From VBDM01 sp964430565 (GTDB taxonomy: Bacteria; Pseudomonadota; Gammaproteobacteria; Burkholderiales; SG8-39), in NCBI GenBank assembly GCA_964430565.1, contig CAYSFD010000044.1, forward strand, positions 1 through 64,000: a DNA stretch of 64,000 nucleotides, given 5' to 3'. Position 1 is the first letter of the stretch, and each line of letters starts with the position of its first letter. A program made the translations under genes and the position numbers. Positions 57,774 through 64,000 of the stretch are shown piece by piece. Under the pieces are notes generated by a model. That model was not told the origin of the DNA. It worked only from the letters and a program-made list of their open reading frames with translations, and did not search any database.

Positions 57774-59201
57774 TCAGAACGACTGGAGCTGCTGCTCGGT
57801 GGGCTCGGCGCAGCAGTACCACGGTTCCGACAGACGGGAGATCGGAGATCCCAGGTTCCCCGCGAGATTTGGTGCAGGGCGCCCGGCAGCCTCGTGGGCC
57901 CTGCGCCAGACGGCGGCGAACACTTCGCGGCGCGGAAGATTCTCCTTCTCGGATCGAGCCACCAAAGCCTGCAGGTCTTGCTGCAGACGATCCACCCGCG
58001 GATCCAGATGGACCCACGGATAACCCAGGAGCCCGGGATCGAAAGCCATCAGCTTCTCCTGGAAACCGGGGAGCTTCAGAAGATAGGAGCCTGCGGGAAC
58101 GAGCAGCCGGATGGTGAGCTGCACCGGGGGCACGCTCTCCACGAGTTGCAATTCCACGAGCCGCTCCAGCAGCGCGATGGTGCCTTCCAACGTCGTCCAG
58201 GGGGTGAAGGCTACAAAGGTGGGGGCGAGCGCAATGCTGGCTTCGCGGGTGAGCGCCACCGCCCGATCGAAGTCCCGGCTGGTGTGGTTCTTGTCGAGAA
58301 GACGCAGGATATTGTCGTCCACGGCTTCCACCGCGGAGGTGATGAACAGACACCCGCTGCGCCGCAACTCGGGCAGCAGTTCGGCGTGATCGATGATGTG
58401 CTGGATTTTGATGGTGGCATCGAACGTGACGTGCGGGAATGCTGCGTGCAAGGCGCGCGCCAGCCTCAGGCCATGGGTGGGACCGTTGAAGAAATCCGGG
58501 TCGCCGAAGGAAATATGGGTTGCCCCTTCTCTCACCTGCTGCCGGATGTCTTCCATCACCACGTCCGCCGGGACGATACGGAACTTTCCCTGGTACACCG
58601 GGACCACGGGGCAGTGCCGGCACAGGTGCTTGCAGCCCCGGCTGCCCTCGGCGAACCCGGTTACGCGCGTAGATCCGTCCGGCAGCACCAGGTGGGCGTA
58701 GCGTGAAAGCTTCGGCAGCACGCTTCGGTCCGGCACCACGAACGGGACCCTGCCCAGGCTGATGACCGGCTCGCTCTGGCTCATTTGCGTTCCGGTCGCC
58801 GTTCCATTGGCCCGCAGTCGCTGGCAAAGGGAAACCAGCGCGGGCTCCAGCTCCCCGCCCAGCACGGTGCCCACGCCCAGTCCGCGCAGCAGCGTCTCGT
58901 TCATGGGGGCGTAGAGCCCGTATACGCACAGGTGCGCCTTCGGGGCGAGCTGTTTGATGCGGGGCAGGGCCTGCACCGCGATGCGGGTGGCGGTATGCAT
59001 CCCGACATAGAGAGCCACCAAGCCCACATCCTCCAGTATCTCGGGCTCGAGCTTCTGCAGCGAGAGATCGAGGCAGCTCACCGCAAAGCCCTCGCGCTTG
59101 AGCCACGCGGCAGGCTGCGCCAGGGCAAACGGCTGCCGCCCCAGCTCATAGGGATTGATGAGAACGACCCTAAAGGAGGCAGTCGCTCCAGGCGCGGGCA
59201 T
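57774..59201 (-). CDS. B12-binding-type radical SAM protein with C-terminal CCAEP tail
   Basis: A 475-residue protein. Residues about 8-130 form a Rossmann-like cobalamin-binding type domain without a DxHxxG motif; the radical SAM domain (about 180-370) holds CKHLCRHC (Cys190, Cys194, Cys197), then SFGDPDFFNG and FITSAVEAVDDNILRLLDKNHTSRDF. The C-terminus reads PWYCCAEPTEQ with Cys463-Cys464 about 12 residues from the end; both are TGC codons. This tail matches the CUAEP/CCAEP-tail group, in which the second Cys can be selenocysteine. ATG at 59201 has AGGA upstream; a TTG at 59225 is an alternative. Substrate unknown. Confidence 0.83.
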   Translation of the reverse strand: MPAPGATASFRVVLINPYELGRQPFALAQPAAWLKREGFAVSCLDLSLQKLEPEILEDVGLVALYVGMHTATRIAVQALPRIKQLAPKAHLCVYGLYAPMNETLLRGLGVGTVLGGELEPALVSLCQRLRANGTATGTQMSQSEPVISLGRVPFVVPDRSVLPKLSRYAHLVLPDGSTRVTGFAEGSRGCKHLCRHCPVVPVYQGKFRIVPADVVMEDIRQQVREGATHISFGDPDFFNGPTHGLRLARALHAAFPHVTFDATIKIQHIIDHAELLPELRRSGCLFITSAVEAVDDNILRLLDKNHTSRDFDRAVALTREASIALAPTFVAFTPWTTLEGTIALLERLVELQLVESVPPVQLTIRLLVPAGSYLLKLPGFQEKLMAFDPGLLGYPWVHLDPRVDRLQQDLQALVARSEKENLPRREVFAAVWRRAHEAAGRPAPNLAGNLGSPISRLSEPWYCCAEPTEQQLQSF

Positions 59202-59225
59202 GGGATCCTGAGTGTTGCGGTTCAA

Positions 59226-59627
59226 CTATTTTGATTTCGGCCGCTGCTCGAAAGGCGCGGGGCCCGGCTCGCGGCTCGCCCCGGCCTCTTCCAGGCGCTT
59301 TAGATAGTGCTGCCACATGTCCTCCTGGTGCAGGCCGTAATCGTAGAGCAGCTCCCACGAGTAGATCCCGGTGGCGTGGCCGTCGGAGAAGGTAGGCTGG
59401 ATGGCGTAGCTGCCCGCCGGTTCGATCTGGGTGATCTCCACGTTTTTCTTTCCCGCCTGCAGCACTTCCTGCCCCGGGCCGTGGCCGCGCACTTCGGCGG
59501 AAGGCGAATAGACCCGCAGAAACTCGCAAGGCAGCTGGAAGGTCTTGCCGTCGGCGAATGAGATTTCCAGCACCCGCGACTTTTCGTGCAGCTTGATTTC
59601 GGTGGGTCGCGGCGTATTGGTGTCCAT
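59226..59627 (-). CDS. DUF971 family protein
   Basis: A 133-residue protein with the DUF971 (gamma-butyrobetaine hydroxylase N-terminal-like) fold: IKLHEKSRVLEISFADGKTFQLPCEFLRVYSPSAEVRG, ITQIEPAGSYAIQPTFSDGHATGIYSWELLYDYGLHQEDMWQHYLKRLEEAG. The DGH..GIYSWE segment is diagnostic. Related proteins are implicated in iron-sulfur cluster handling, which fits the neighbouring yggX. It ends right before the radical SAM gene and may belong to the same transcript. Confidence 0.88.
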   Translation of the reverse strand: MDTNTPRPTEIKLHEKSRVLEISFADGKTFQLPCEFLRVYSPSAEVRGHGPGQEVLQAGKKNVEITQIEPAGSYAIQPTFSDGHATGIYSWELLYDYGLHQEDMWQHYLKRLEEAGASREPGPAPFEQRPKSK

Positions 59628-59664
59628 GCGGACATTTGGGGGCCTGATCGCGCGGCGTCAGCGC

Positions 59665-59940
59665 CTACTTTTCTTGCGGCGGGACGTAGCCCGAGGCAAC
59701 GTCGGCGCCGCTGCCGAAGAAATGATTCTCCATCTGCTGGGCGAGGTAGTCGCGCGCCTTCTTGTCGGCGAGGCTGAGCCGGTTCTCGTTCACCAGCATC
59801 TTCTGGTGCTCGAGCCACAGCCGCCACGCTTCCTTCGAGACGTTCTCGTAGATGCGCTTGCCGAGCTCGCCGGGGTAAGGCAGGTGATCGAGCCCCTCGG
59901 CCTCGCGCCCGAGTTTGACGCACTTAACCATCCTTGCCAT
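59665..59940 (-). CDS. yggX: Fe(2+)-trafficking / oxidative damage protection protein
   Basis: A 91-residue protein: ARMVKCVKLGREAEGLDHLPYPGELGKRIYENVSKEAWRLWLEHQKMLVNENRLSLADKKARDYLAQQMENHFFG is the YggX signature, including the single conserved Cys7. It protects iron-sulfur enzymes from oxidation. Located between argA and the DUF971 gene. Confidence 0.95.
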   Translation of the reverse strand: MARMVKCVKLGREAEGLDHLPYPGELGKRIYENVSKEAWRLWLEHQKMLVNENRLSLADKKARDYLAQQMENHFFGSGADVASGYVPPQEK

Positions 59941-60011
59941 GTTCGCTGCTCCGTTTCGGCGGGGCGATCATTCTAGCGCGAATCGTTTTCGCCGAGGACG
60001 CCGTGTGAGGC

Positions 60012-61325
60012 TCAGATCCGTTTCGCCAGAATCTTCGAGCGCCTCTGGTAGTTGTACAGCTCCTTCTTTTCCTTCGGAAGCGCGGTTACCGCCGTTTCGG
60101 AAAAGCCGCGCTCGATGAACCAGTGCGTGGCGCGCGTTGTGAGGACAAACAGCCTCTTCATCTTTCGCGCCCGCGCTTGGACCTCGACGTGCCGCAAGAG
60201 GCGCTCGCCGTAGCCGGCATCGCGGTAATCGGGCTGGACTGCAAGGCAGGCGAGCTCGCCGGCGCGAGCGCTCAGGAACGGGTAGAGCGCGGCGCATCCG
60301 ACGATGACCCCGTCGTGCTCGATGACGGAAAAGCGGGCGATCTCGCGCTCAAGCAACTCGCGGCCGCGGCGCACCAGCGTTCCGTCCTCCTCGAGCGGCT
60401 CGATCAGCTTGAGAATGCCGCCGGCGTCGTCGATCGCGGCGGGACGCAATTTCACTACTTTGTCCGCGGTGATCATCGTGCCCGAGCCCTCGTGCGTGAA
60501 AAGCTCGATCAGCAAGGCGCCCGCGATCTTGCGGCTGATGACGTGGGCGCGCTCCACGCCCGCGCGCACCGCCTCGACGGCATGTGCAAGATAGAGACGC
60601 GTATCCGCAGTGAGGCGATTGCTGCGGGTGAGCAGCTCGGCGGCCTCCTGCGCAGTAAGCTCCGGTAGAAGCTCGCCTTCCTTGTCTTCGACCGGCGCAT
60701 CGGAGAAGAAAACCAGCTTCTCGGCGTGCAAAGCGGTCGCGGTGGCGACGGCGGCGTCCTCCATGGCCAGATTGAAGACCTCGCCCGTAGGAGAGTAGCC
60801 GACCGGCGAAACGACCGCGATGTTGCCGCCATCGAGACAACCCGAGATCGCCTGCGCATCGACCTTGCGTACGGAGCCTGTGTATTGAAAATCAATTCCA
60901 CCGTGCACGCCAATCGGCTGGGCCGTAAGGAAATTTCCCGACACGGTGTTGATCGCGGCCCCCGCCATGGGCGAGTTCGGAAGACCCAGCGACAACAGCG
61001 CATCGATCTCAACGCGCAGCAGGCCGACCGCTTCCTTGACGCATTCGAGCGCAACCGTATCGGTAATGCGCAATCCCTTGGCGTAGTGCGAGCGGACATT
61101 GCGGCGCTTGAGGAGAGCCTCGATCTGCGGGCGCGAGCCGTGCACCAGCACGACGCGGATTCCGGCGCTGTGCAGGAGATTGATATCGTGCGCGAGTTCC
61201 ACAAACTTGCGCTGCGCGAATATTTCCCCGCCGAACGCAATCACAAATGTCCTTCCACGGAACGCGTGAAAATAGGGGGCAACCGCGCGGAACCAGTTGA
61301 TGAACTGTGCTTCGGGAGCCGGCAT
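60012..61325 (-). CDS. argA: N-acetylglutamate synthase
   Basis: A 437-residue first enzyme of arginine synthesis. An amino-acid-kinase-like domain (about 1-285: FVIAFGGEIFAQRKFVELAHDINLLHSAGIRVVLVHGSRPQIEALL) is followed by a GNAT domain (about 290-430: LRPAAIDDAGGILKLIEPLEEDGTLVRRGRELLEREI, CAALYPFLSARAGELACLAVQPDYRDAGYGERLLRHVE, FVLTTRATHWFIERGFSE). The arrangement is that of the classical ArgA, expected to be arginine-inhibited. Confidence 0.95.
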   Translation of the reverse strand: MPAPEAQFINWFRAVAPYFHAFRGRTFVIAFGGEIFAQRKFVELAHDINLLHSAGIRVVLVHGSRPQIEALLKRRNVRSHYAKGLRITDTVALECVKEAVGLLRVEIDALLSLGLPNSPMAGAAINTVSGNFLTAQPIGVHGGIDFQYTGSVRKVDAQAISGCLDGGNIAVVSPVGYSPTGEVFNLAMEDAAVATATALHAEKLVFFSDAPVEDKEGELLPELTAQEAAELLTRSNRLTADTRLYLAHAVEAVRAGVERAHVISRKIAGALLIELFTHEGSGTMITADKVVKLRPAAIDDAGGILKLIEPLEEDGTLVRRGRELLEREIARFSVIEHDGVIVGCAALYPFLSARAGELACLAVQPDYRDAGYGERLLRHVEVQARARKMKRLFVLTTRATHWFIERGFSETAVTALPKEKKELYNYQRRSKILAKRI

Positions 61326-61421
61326 GGTTGTCGTTGTTCTTGTTGTCGTTCTCGGGGAAGTCCGATTTTAGCCAGTTAGCGGGGCGAGATACAGTCGCTG
61401 CCGATCCGGCGGATACCGTGA

Positions 61422-62165
61422 CTAGCAGTCACCCCATAGCGTCTGCATGGCCGCAATCGCGGCGAGCGGCGCGGTTTCTGTGCGCAGGACCCTCGGTCCG
61501 AAGCGAATCGGGATGAAACCCCTCGTTTCCGCCTGCCGTCTCTCCTCCGGCGCGAGCCCTCCCTCCGGTCCGACCAGCAGCGTTACCGCGCGTGACGGTT
61601 CGAGGTTCTTCAGATCCCGACTCGCGTCCGGTGCGAGGAGCAACCGTACCCCTTCGGGGTCCGGGCCGCCGAGAAAAGCTGCAAAGTCGGTAATCGCAGT
61701 GATCTCCGGCACGCGATTGCGCCCGCACTGTTCGCATGCGGCGACGAGCACGTTGCGCCAATGTGCCAGGCGTCTGTCGGCCCGTTCATTGGAGAGCCTC
61801 ACGACTGAGCGTTGGCTAGCGATCGGAACGATCTTGGAGACGCCGAGCTCGGTTGATTTCTGCAGAGTGACGTCCATTCGGTCCGAGCTCGACAGGCATT
61901 GCGCGAGGGTGATGGCGAGGGGAGACTCACGCTCCACCGCCTGCTTCGAGATCAAGCGGGCGCGCACATCGTCGCGGGAAACGCACGTCAGCTCCGCGGA
62001 AAACTCCCCTCCTTCCCCGTTGAATACGACGACCTCGTCGTCGGGACGCAACCGCAAGACTGCGCAGTGTCGCGCGGCACGCTCGGGCAGTTCGATCTCC
62101 GTCCCTGAGGAAAGTTCGAGCGGGACAAAGAAACGCGGTACAGCACGGGGCGCAAAACCTTTCAT
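61422..62165 (-). CDS. rsmE: 16S rRNA m3U1498 methyltransferase
   Basis: A 247-residue SPOUT methyltransferase. PUA-like N-terminal part (AVPRFFVPLELSSGTEIELPERAARHCAVLRLRPDDEVVVFNGEGGEF) and trefoil-knot C-terminal half with QCLSSSDRMDVTLQKSTELGVSKIVPI, VAACEQCGRNRVPEI, LLVGPEGGLAPEERRQAE and LGPRVLRTET-type FGPRVLRTETAPLAA. A TATAAA sequence lies only about 8 nt upstream of the ATG, so the transcript may be nearly leaderless. A GTGACT-AGC-AGTCAC palindrome (61418-61432) covers its stop codon. Confidence 0.95.
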   Translation of the reverse strand: MKGFAPRAVPRFFVPLELSSGTEIELPERAARHCAVLRLRPDDEVVVFNGEGGEFSAELTCVSRDDVRARLISKQAVERESPLAITLAQCLSSSDRMDVTLQKSTELGVSKIVPIASQRSVVRLSNERADRRLAHWRNVLVAACEQCGRNRVPEITAITDFAAFLGGPDPEGVRLLLAPDASRDLKNLEPSRAVTLLVGPEGGLAPEERRQAETRGFIPIRFGPRVLRTETAPLAAIAAMQTLWGDC

Positions 62166-62515
62166 GCTAGGATTTTATACATATCCACTGACAGCTCTGC
62201 TCCGAGGCTAGGGGGTAAAGGGCCGATCGGATCCGACCCGAAACTCCGTTATAACCCGCTGATTCCACGCTAACTACGGCTTTCCTTTCCCTGCGCTGTG
62301 ATAATATTTGGTCAGACAAGAATGGCTCTTGGGGAAACCGGCTCACGCAGGAGGCCGCCGCAAAAACTGCTCTCGTCGAGGCCACCGCGAAAAGGGATGA
62401 GCGGTTCAGGAAACCGACGATATCAACCTACCTCGCTCGCGCTTTGATTTGAGCTCACTTTGGGCGTCGCGATTTGCGCAGGCGGCGGCATGTCGATCTG
62501 GAAAGGAAGAAGAAA
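62166..62515. other. 350-nt intergenic region with a GntR/FadR-type site
   Basis: Divergent spacer between rsmE and the FAH-family gene. A GATAAT -10-like element (62300-62305) is followed by TGGTCAGACAA (62309-62319), an exact match to TNGTNNNACNA, the operator of FadR-subfamily GntR regulators that often control catabolic genes. No good -35 is visible. The remaining 190 nt up to the start codon contain no convincing ORF or hairpin. Confidence 0.4.
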
Positions 62516-63367
62516 ATGAAGCTTTGCCGTTATGGCAGGAATGGATTCGAAAAACCAGGCGTCATCGATGCGCAGGGCCAGTTGCGTGATTTGTTCGGAG
62601 TTGTCTCCAACATCGACCAGGACACGATATCCACCAAGGGACTGGCGAAACTGCGCAAGATTCGCCCGGAGTCGCTGCCGCTGGTGCGCGGCAGCCCGCG
62701 TTTCGGCGTCCCTTATACGGGCATTTCCAAATTTGTCGCGATTGGCTTGAACTATATCGATCACGCGCACGAAGCCGGCTTGCAAATCCCGGCCGAGCCG
62801 GTGGTATTCATGAAGGCAACGACCTGCATTAGCGGCCCGAACGACGACATCAGGCAGCCGCGCAATTCCACCAAGCTCGACTACGAGGTCGAGATTGCAA
62901 TCGTCATCGGGACCCGGGCTGAATATGTACCCGAGGGAAAAGCCCTGGACTACGTCGCGGGCTATGCCATCGTAAATGACGTGTCCGAGCGCGCCTTCCA
63001 GCTGCAGTCTTCCCAATGGGACAAAGGCAAGGGCTGCGATACATTTGGACCCATCGGGCCCTGGCTGGTGACGACCGACGAGATCAGCAACCCGCAAACG
63101 CTCGACATCTGGCTCGACGTCAACGGCGAGCGCAGGCAGTCGTCAAACACCAAGAACATGATTTTTCCCTGCGCGAAGCTAGTCTCATACGTAAGCAACT
63201 ATATGACTCTCCTGCCCGGCGACATCATTACTACCGGCACGCCTGCCGGGGTCGCTCTGGGTATGAAACCAACCCAGGCGTGGCTGAAGCCGGGTGATGT
63301 GGTCAATCTCGGCATCAAAGGACTCGGGGAGCAGAGGCAGAAAGTGATCGCCTATCCGGGGAAGTAG
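62516..63367 (+). CDS. Fumarylacetoacetate hydrolase family protein
   Basis: A 283-residue FAH-fold enzyme. The N-terminal MKLCRYGRNGFEKPGVIDAQG is typical of short FAH members; KFVAIGLNYIDHAHEAG, FMKATTCISGPNDDIRQP, KLDYEVEIAIVIG (metal-binding Glu-Glu), NDVSERAFQ and PGDIITTGTPAGVALG make up the active site. Such proteins act as acylpyruvate hydrolases, ureidoglycolate lyase-like enzymes or aromatic-degradation isomerases/decarboxylases; the exact substrate cannot be told. The ATG at 62516 has a purine-rich AAGGAAGAAG ribosome region; the earlier start at 62474 is not needed. Confidence 0.88.
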   Translation: MKLCRYGRNGFEKPGVIDAQGQLRDLFGVVSNIDQDTISTKGLAKLRKIRPESLPLVRGSPRFGVPYTGISKFVAIGLNYIDHAHEAGLQIPAEPVVFMKATTCISGPNDDIRQPRNSTKLDYEVEIAIVIGTRAEYVPEGKALDYVAGYAIVNDVSERAFQLQSSQWDKGKGCDTFGPIGPWLVTTDEISNPQTLDIWLDVNGERRQSSNTKNMIFPCAKLVSYVSNYMTLLPGDIITTGTPAGVALGMKPTQAWLKPGDVVNLGIKGLGEQRQKVIAYPGK

Positions 63368-63477
63368 GCTGATCCGCCGTTTTTCGGGTTCAAGAGCCCA
63401 GTGAGGGTGCCACGCGTTCGCGTTTTCGAATGCCACCAACGGCCGTGAATTTCTCCCAATCCAGCGCCGGAATTCGC

Positions 63478-63506
63478 TTGCTCGGAGAATGTCAAAAGTG
63501 TAGATT
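63478..63506 (+). promoter_or_regulatory. Candidate promoter of the dadA-type gene
   Basis: -35 TTGCTC (63478-63483), 17-nt spacer, -10 TAGATT (63501-63506), 4 of 6 matches each. Transcription would begin near 63513, exactly where the structured leader starts. Confidence 0.4.
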
Positions 63507-63512
63507 TGTTTC

Positions 63513-63601
63513 CACGCGGGAGAGCGCAGTCCCGAAGGTTCGTAACGGGCGACCTGCCGCCGGTTGCTGAAACACCGGGCCGCATCTCTGGGGTTACACG
63601 A
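63513..63601 (+). ncRNA. Structured leader upstream of dadA-type gene, possible riboswitch
   Basis: The leader contains GCGGGAGAG, then CCCGAAGG inside a CCCG/CGGG hairpin, a CCGGT/ACCGG hairpin, and CATCTCTGGGG. The order GGGAGAG ... CCGAAGG ... CTCT recalls the core of glycine aptamers, but GCAA and CTCAGG elements are not conserved. CTCT could pair with AGAG of the 5' part or with GGAGAG of the terminator arm, allowing two alternative folds. Its direct junction with an intrinsic terminator supports attenuation. Confidence 0.35.
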
Positions 63602-63636
63602 GGGGGAGAGTGCGAGCTTTCCCCCTTTTTACTTTT
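63602..63636 (+). terminator. Intrinsic terminator/attenuator before the dadA-type gene
   Basis: GGGGGAGAG (63602-63610) pairs with CTTTCCCCC (63617-63625), 9 bp with one G-U, loop TGCGAG, followed by TTTTTACTTTT. Since it lies only 25 nt before the next start codon on the same strand, it likely controls that gene rather than terminating the FAH gene 235 nt earlier. Confidence 0.75.
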
Positions 63637-63650
63637 CAGCGGGGGCTGAC

Positions 63651-64000
63651 GTGAGGGTGGTTGTTCTCGGAGCGGGCGTCATCGGCGCGACCAGCGCGTG
63701 GTATCTGGCGCGGGCCGGCCATGAAGTCATGGTGGTTGACCGCCAGCCTGAGGCCGCGCTCGAAACCAGTTTCGCCAACGGGGGGCAGATCTCGGTCAGC
63801 CACGCCGAGCCGTGGGCCAATCCGACGGCCCCGCTCAAGATCTTGCAGTGGCTCGGGCGCGAGGACGCCCCGCTGCTCTTCCGGCTGCGCGCCGATCCTG
63901 CCCAATGGCTGTGGGGCCTGCGTTTCCTGTTTGAATGTCTCCCCGCCCGGACCCGCAGCAACACCGAAACCGCGTTCGCGCTCGCCGTGTACAGCCGCGA
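63651..64000 (+). CDS. dadA: D-amino acid dehydrogenase (DadA) family FAD oxidoreductase, 3' end outside window
   Basis: Partial gene, 116 codons visible. It starts GTG with VVVLGAGVIGATSAWYLARAGHEVMVVDRQPEAALETSFANGGQISVSHAEPWANP, the FAD-binding N-terminus and the NGGQIS segment diagnostic of DadA small-subunit-type dehydrogenases; IL.WLGREDAPLLFRLR and WLWGLRFLFECLPARTRSNT agree. It would oxidise D-amino acids (or glycine in related oxidases) to keto acids at the inner membrane. A second GTG at 63657 is possible. Preceded by an attenuator-like leader. Confidence 0.92.
   Translation, partial: MRVVVLGAGVIGATSAWYLARAGHEVMVVDRQPEAALETSFANGGQISVSHAEPWANPTAPLKILQWLGREDAPLLFRLRADPAQWLWGLRFLFECLPARTRSNTETAFALAVYSR

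Noticed and set aside
57049..59106. 685-codon minus-strand frame spanning the DUF169 and radical SAM genes
   Set aside because: Only its final part (from the GTG at 57756) is the DUF169 protein; the rest is a shifted reading of the radical SAM gene.
61418..61432. GTGACT-AGC-AGTCAC palindrome over the rsmE stop codon
   Set aside because: Short stem with no U-tract on either strand; not enough for a terminator or operator call.
1..64000. CRISPR arrays, insertion sequences, tRNA genes or phage attachment sites
   Set aside because: No regularly spaced repeats, transposase genes, cloverleaf T-arm signatures or integrases were seen; a faint T-arm-like string at 36231-36248 has no acceptor stem.

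Overview
The window is a 64 kb chromosomal piece from a Gram-negative proteobacterium, most likely a betaproteobacterium of the Burkholderiales/Nitrosomonadales type without close cultured relatives. This rests on gene content and order: homodimeric AceE with a lipoyl-carrying LpdA, a waaA/tolC/pcm neighbourhood, argA next to yggX and a DUF971 gene, a Bug-type periplasmic binding protein, and glnA-DUF4124-ntrB-ntrC. GC content is high overall. It falls visibly between about 10.6 and 18.7 kb, as expected for an exchangeable surface-polysaccharide locus. No tRNA, rRNA, CRISPR array, insertion sequence or prophage was recognised.

Region 1 (1-24.2 kb) is a surface polysaccharide locus. The minus-strand block at 1-5.7 kb holds a UDP-sugar dehydrogenase, an EPS-type MarR regulator with its own promoter and operator, a PseB-type dehydratase, an RmlD-like reductase, an O-antigen ligase/polymerase and an epimerase. 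ManC makes GDP-mannose, and two GT2 glycosyltransferases follow. A lower-GC plus-strand cassette (9.5-18.7 kb) carries a DegT/VioA-like sugar aminotransferase, a WbqC protein, two tandem glycosidase-like beta-propellers, a GNAT acetyltransferase, a Wzx flippase, a glycosyltransferase and three methyltransferases. A minus-strand rmlBADC set (transcribed B-A-C-D) supplies dTDP-L-rhamnose, and its intermediate could also feed the aminotransferase. A WaaE-like transferase and WaaA tie the region to the LPS core.

Region 2 (24.2-31.7 kb) starts with tolC and pcm, transcribed from a promoter that overlaps a TetR-type palindrome and preceded by a 48-codon remnant of an HlyD-type efflux lipoprotein. 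A partner-switching signalling set follows: STAS antagonist, metallo-beta-lactamase-fold hydrolase, CHASE2-PP2C phosphatase, OmpA lipoprotein, FecR protein and RsbW-like kinase.

Region 3 (31.7-49.1 kb) is mostly core metabolism: a TPP riboswitch and thiC, a cytochrome P460-cupredoxin fusion, uppP, a rhodanese, and glnA with a sigma-54 promoter and two NtrC boxes. The DUF4124 gene and ntrBC come next, so target and regulator lie together. A two-subunit molybdenum hydroxylase, a Bug-type binding protein, xthA, a glutaredoxin-like protein, oligopeptidase A and folD follow.

Region 4 (49.1-64 kb) carries aceE-aceF-lpdA-rpiA and, convergent with it, a minus-strand run argA-yggX-DUF971 continuing into a three-gene cassette: a B12-type radical SAM protein with a C-terminal CCAEP tail, a DUF169 protein and an ATP-grasp ligase resembling L-amino-acid ligases. 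This cassette is the best candidate for an uncharacterised system. The window ends with rsmE, a fumarylacetoacetate-hydrolase family enzyme, and the start of a dadA-type oxidase whose structured leader ends in an intrinsic terminator.
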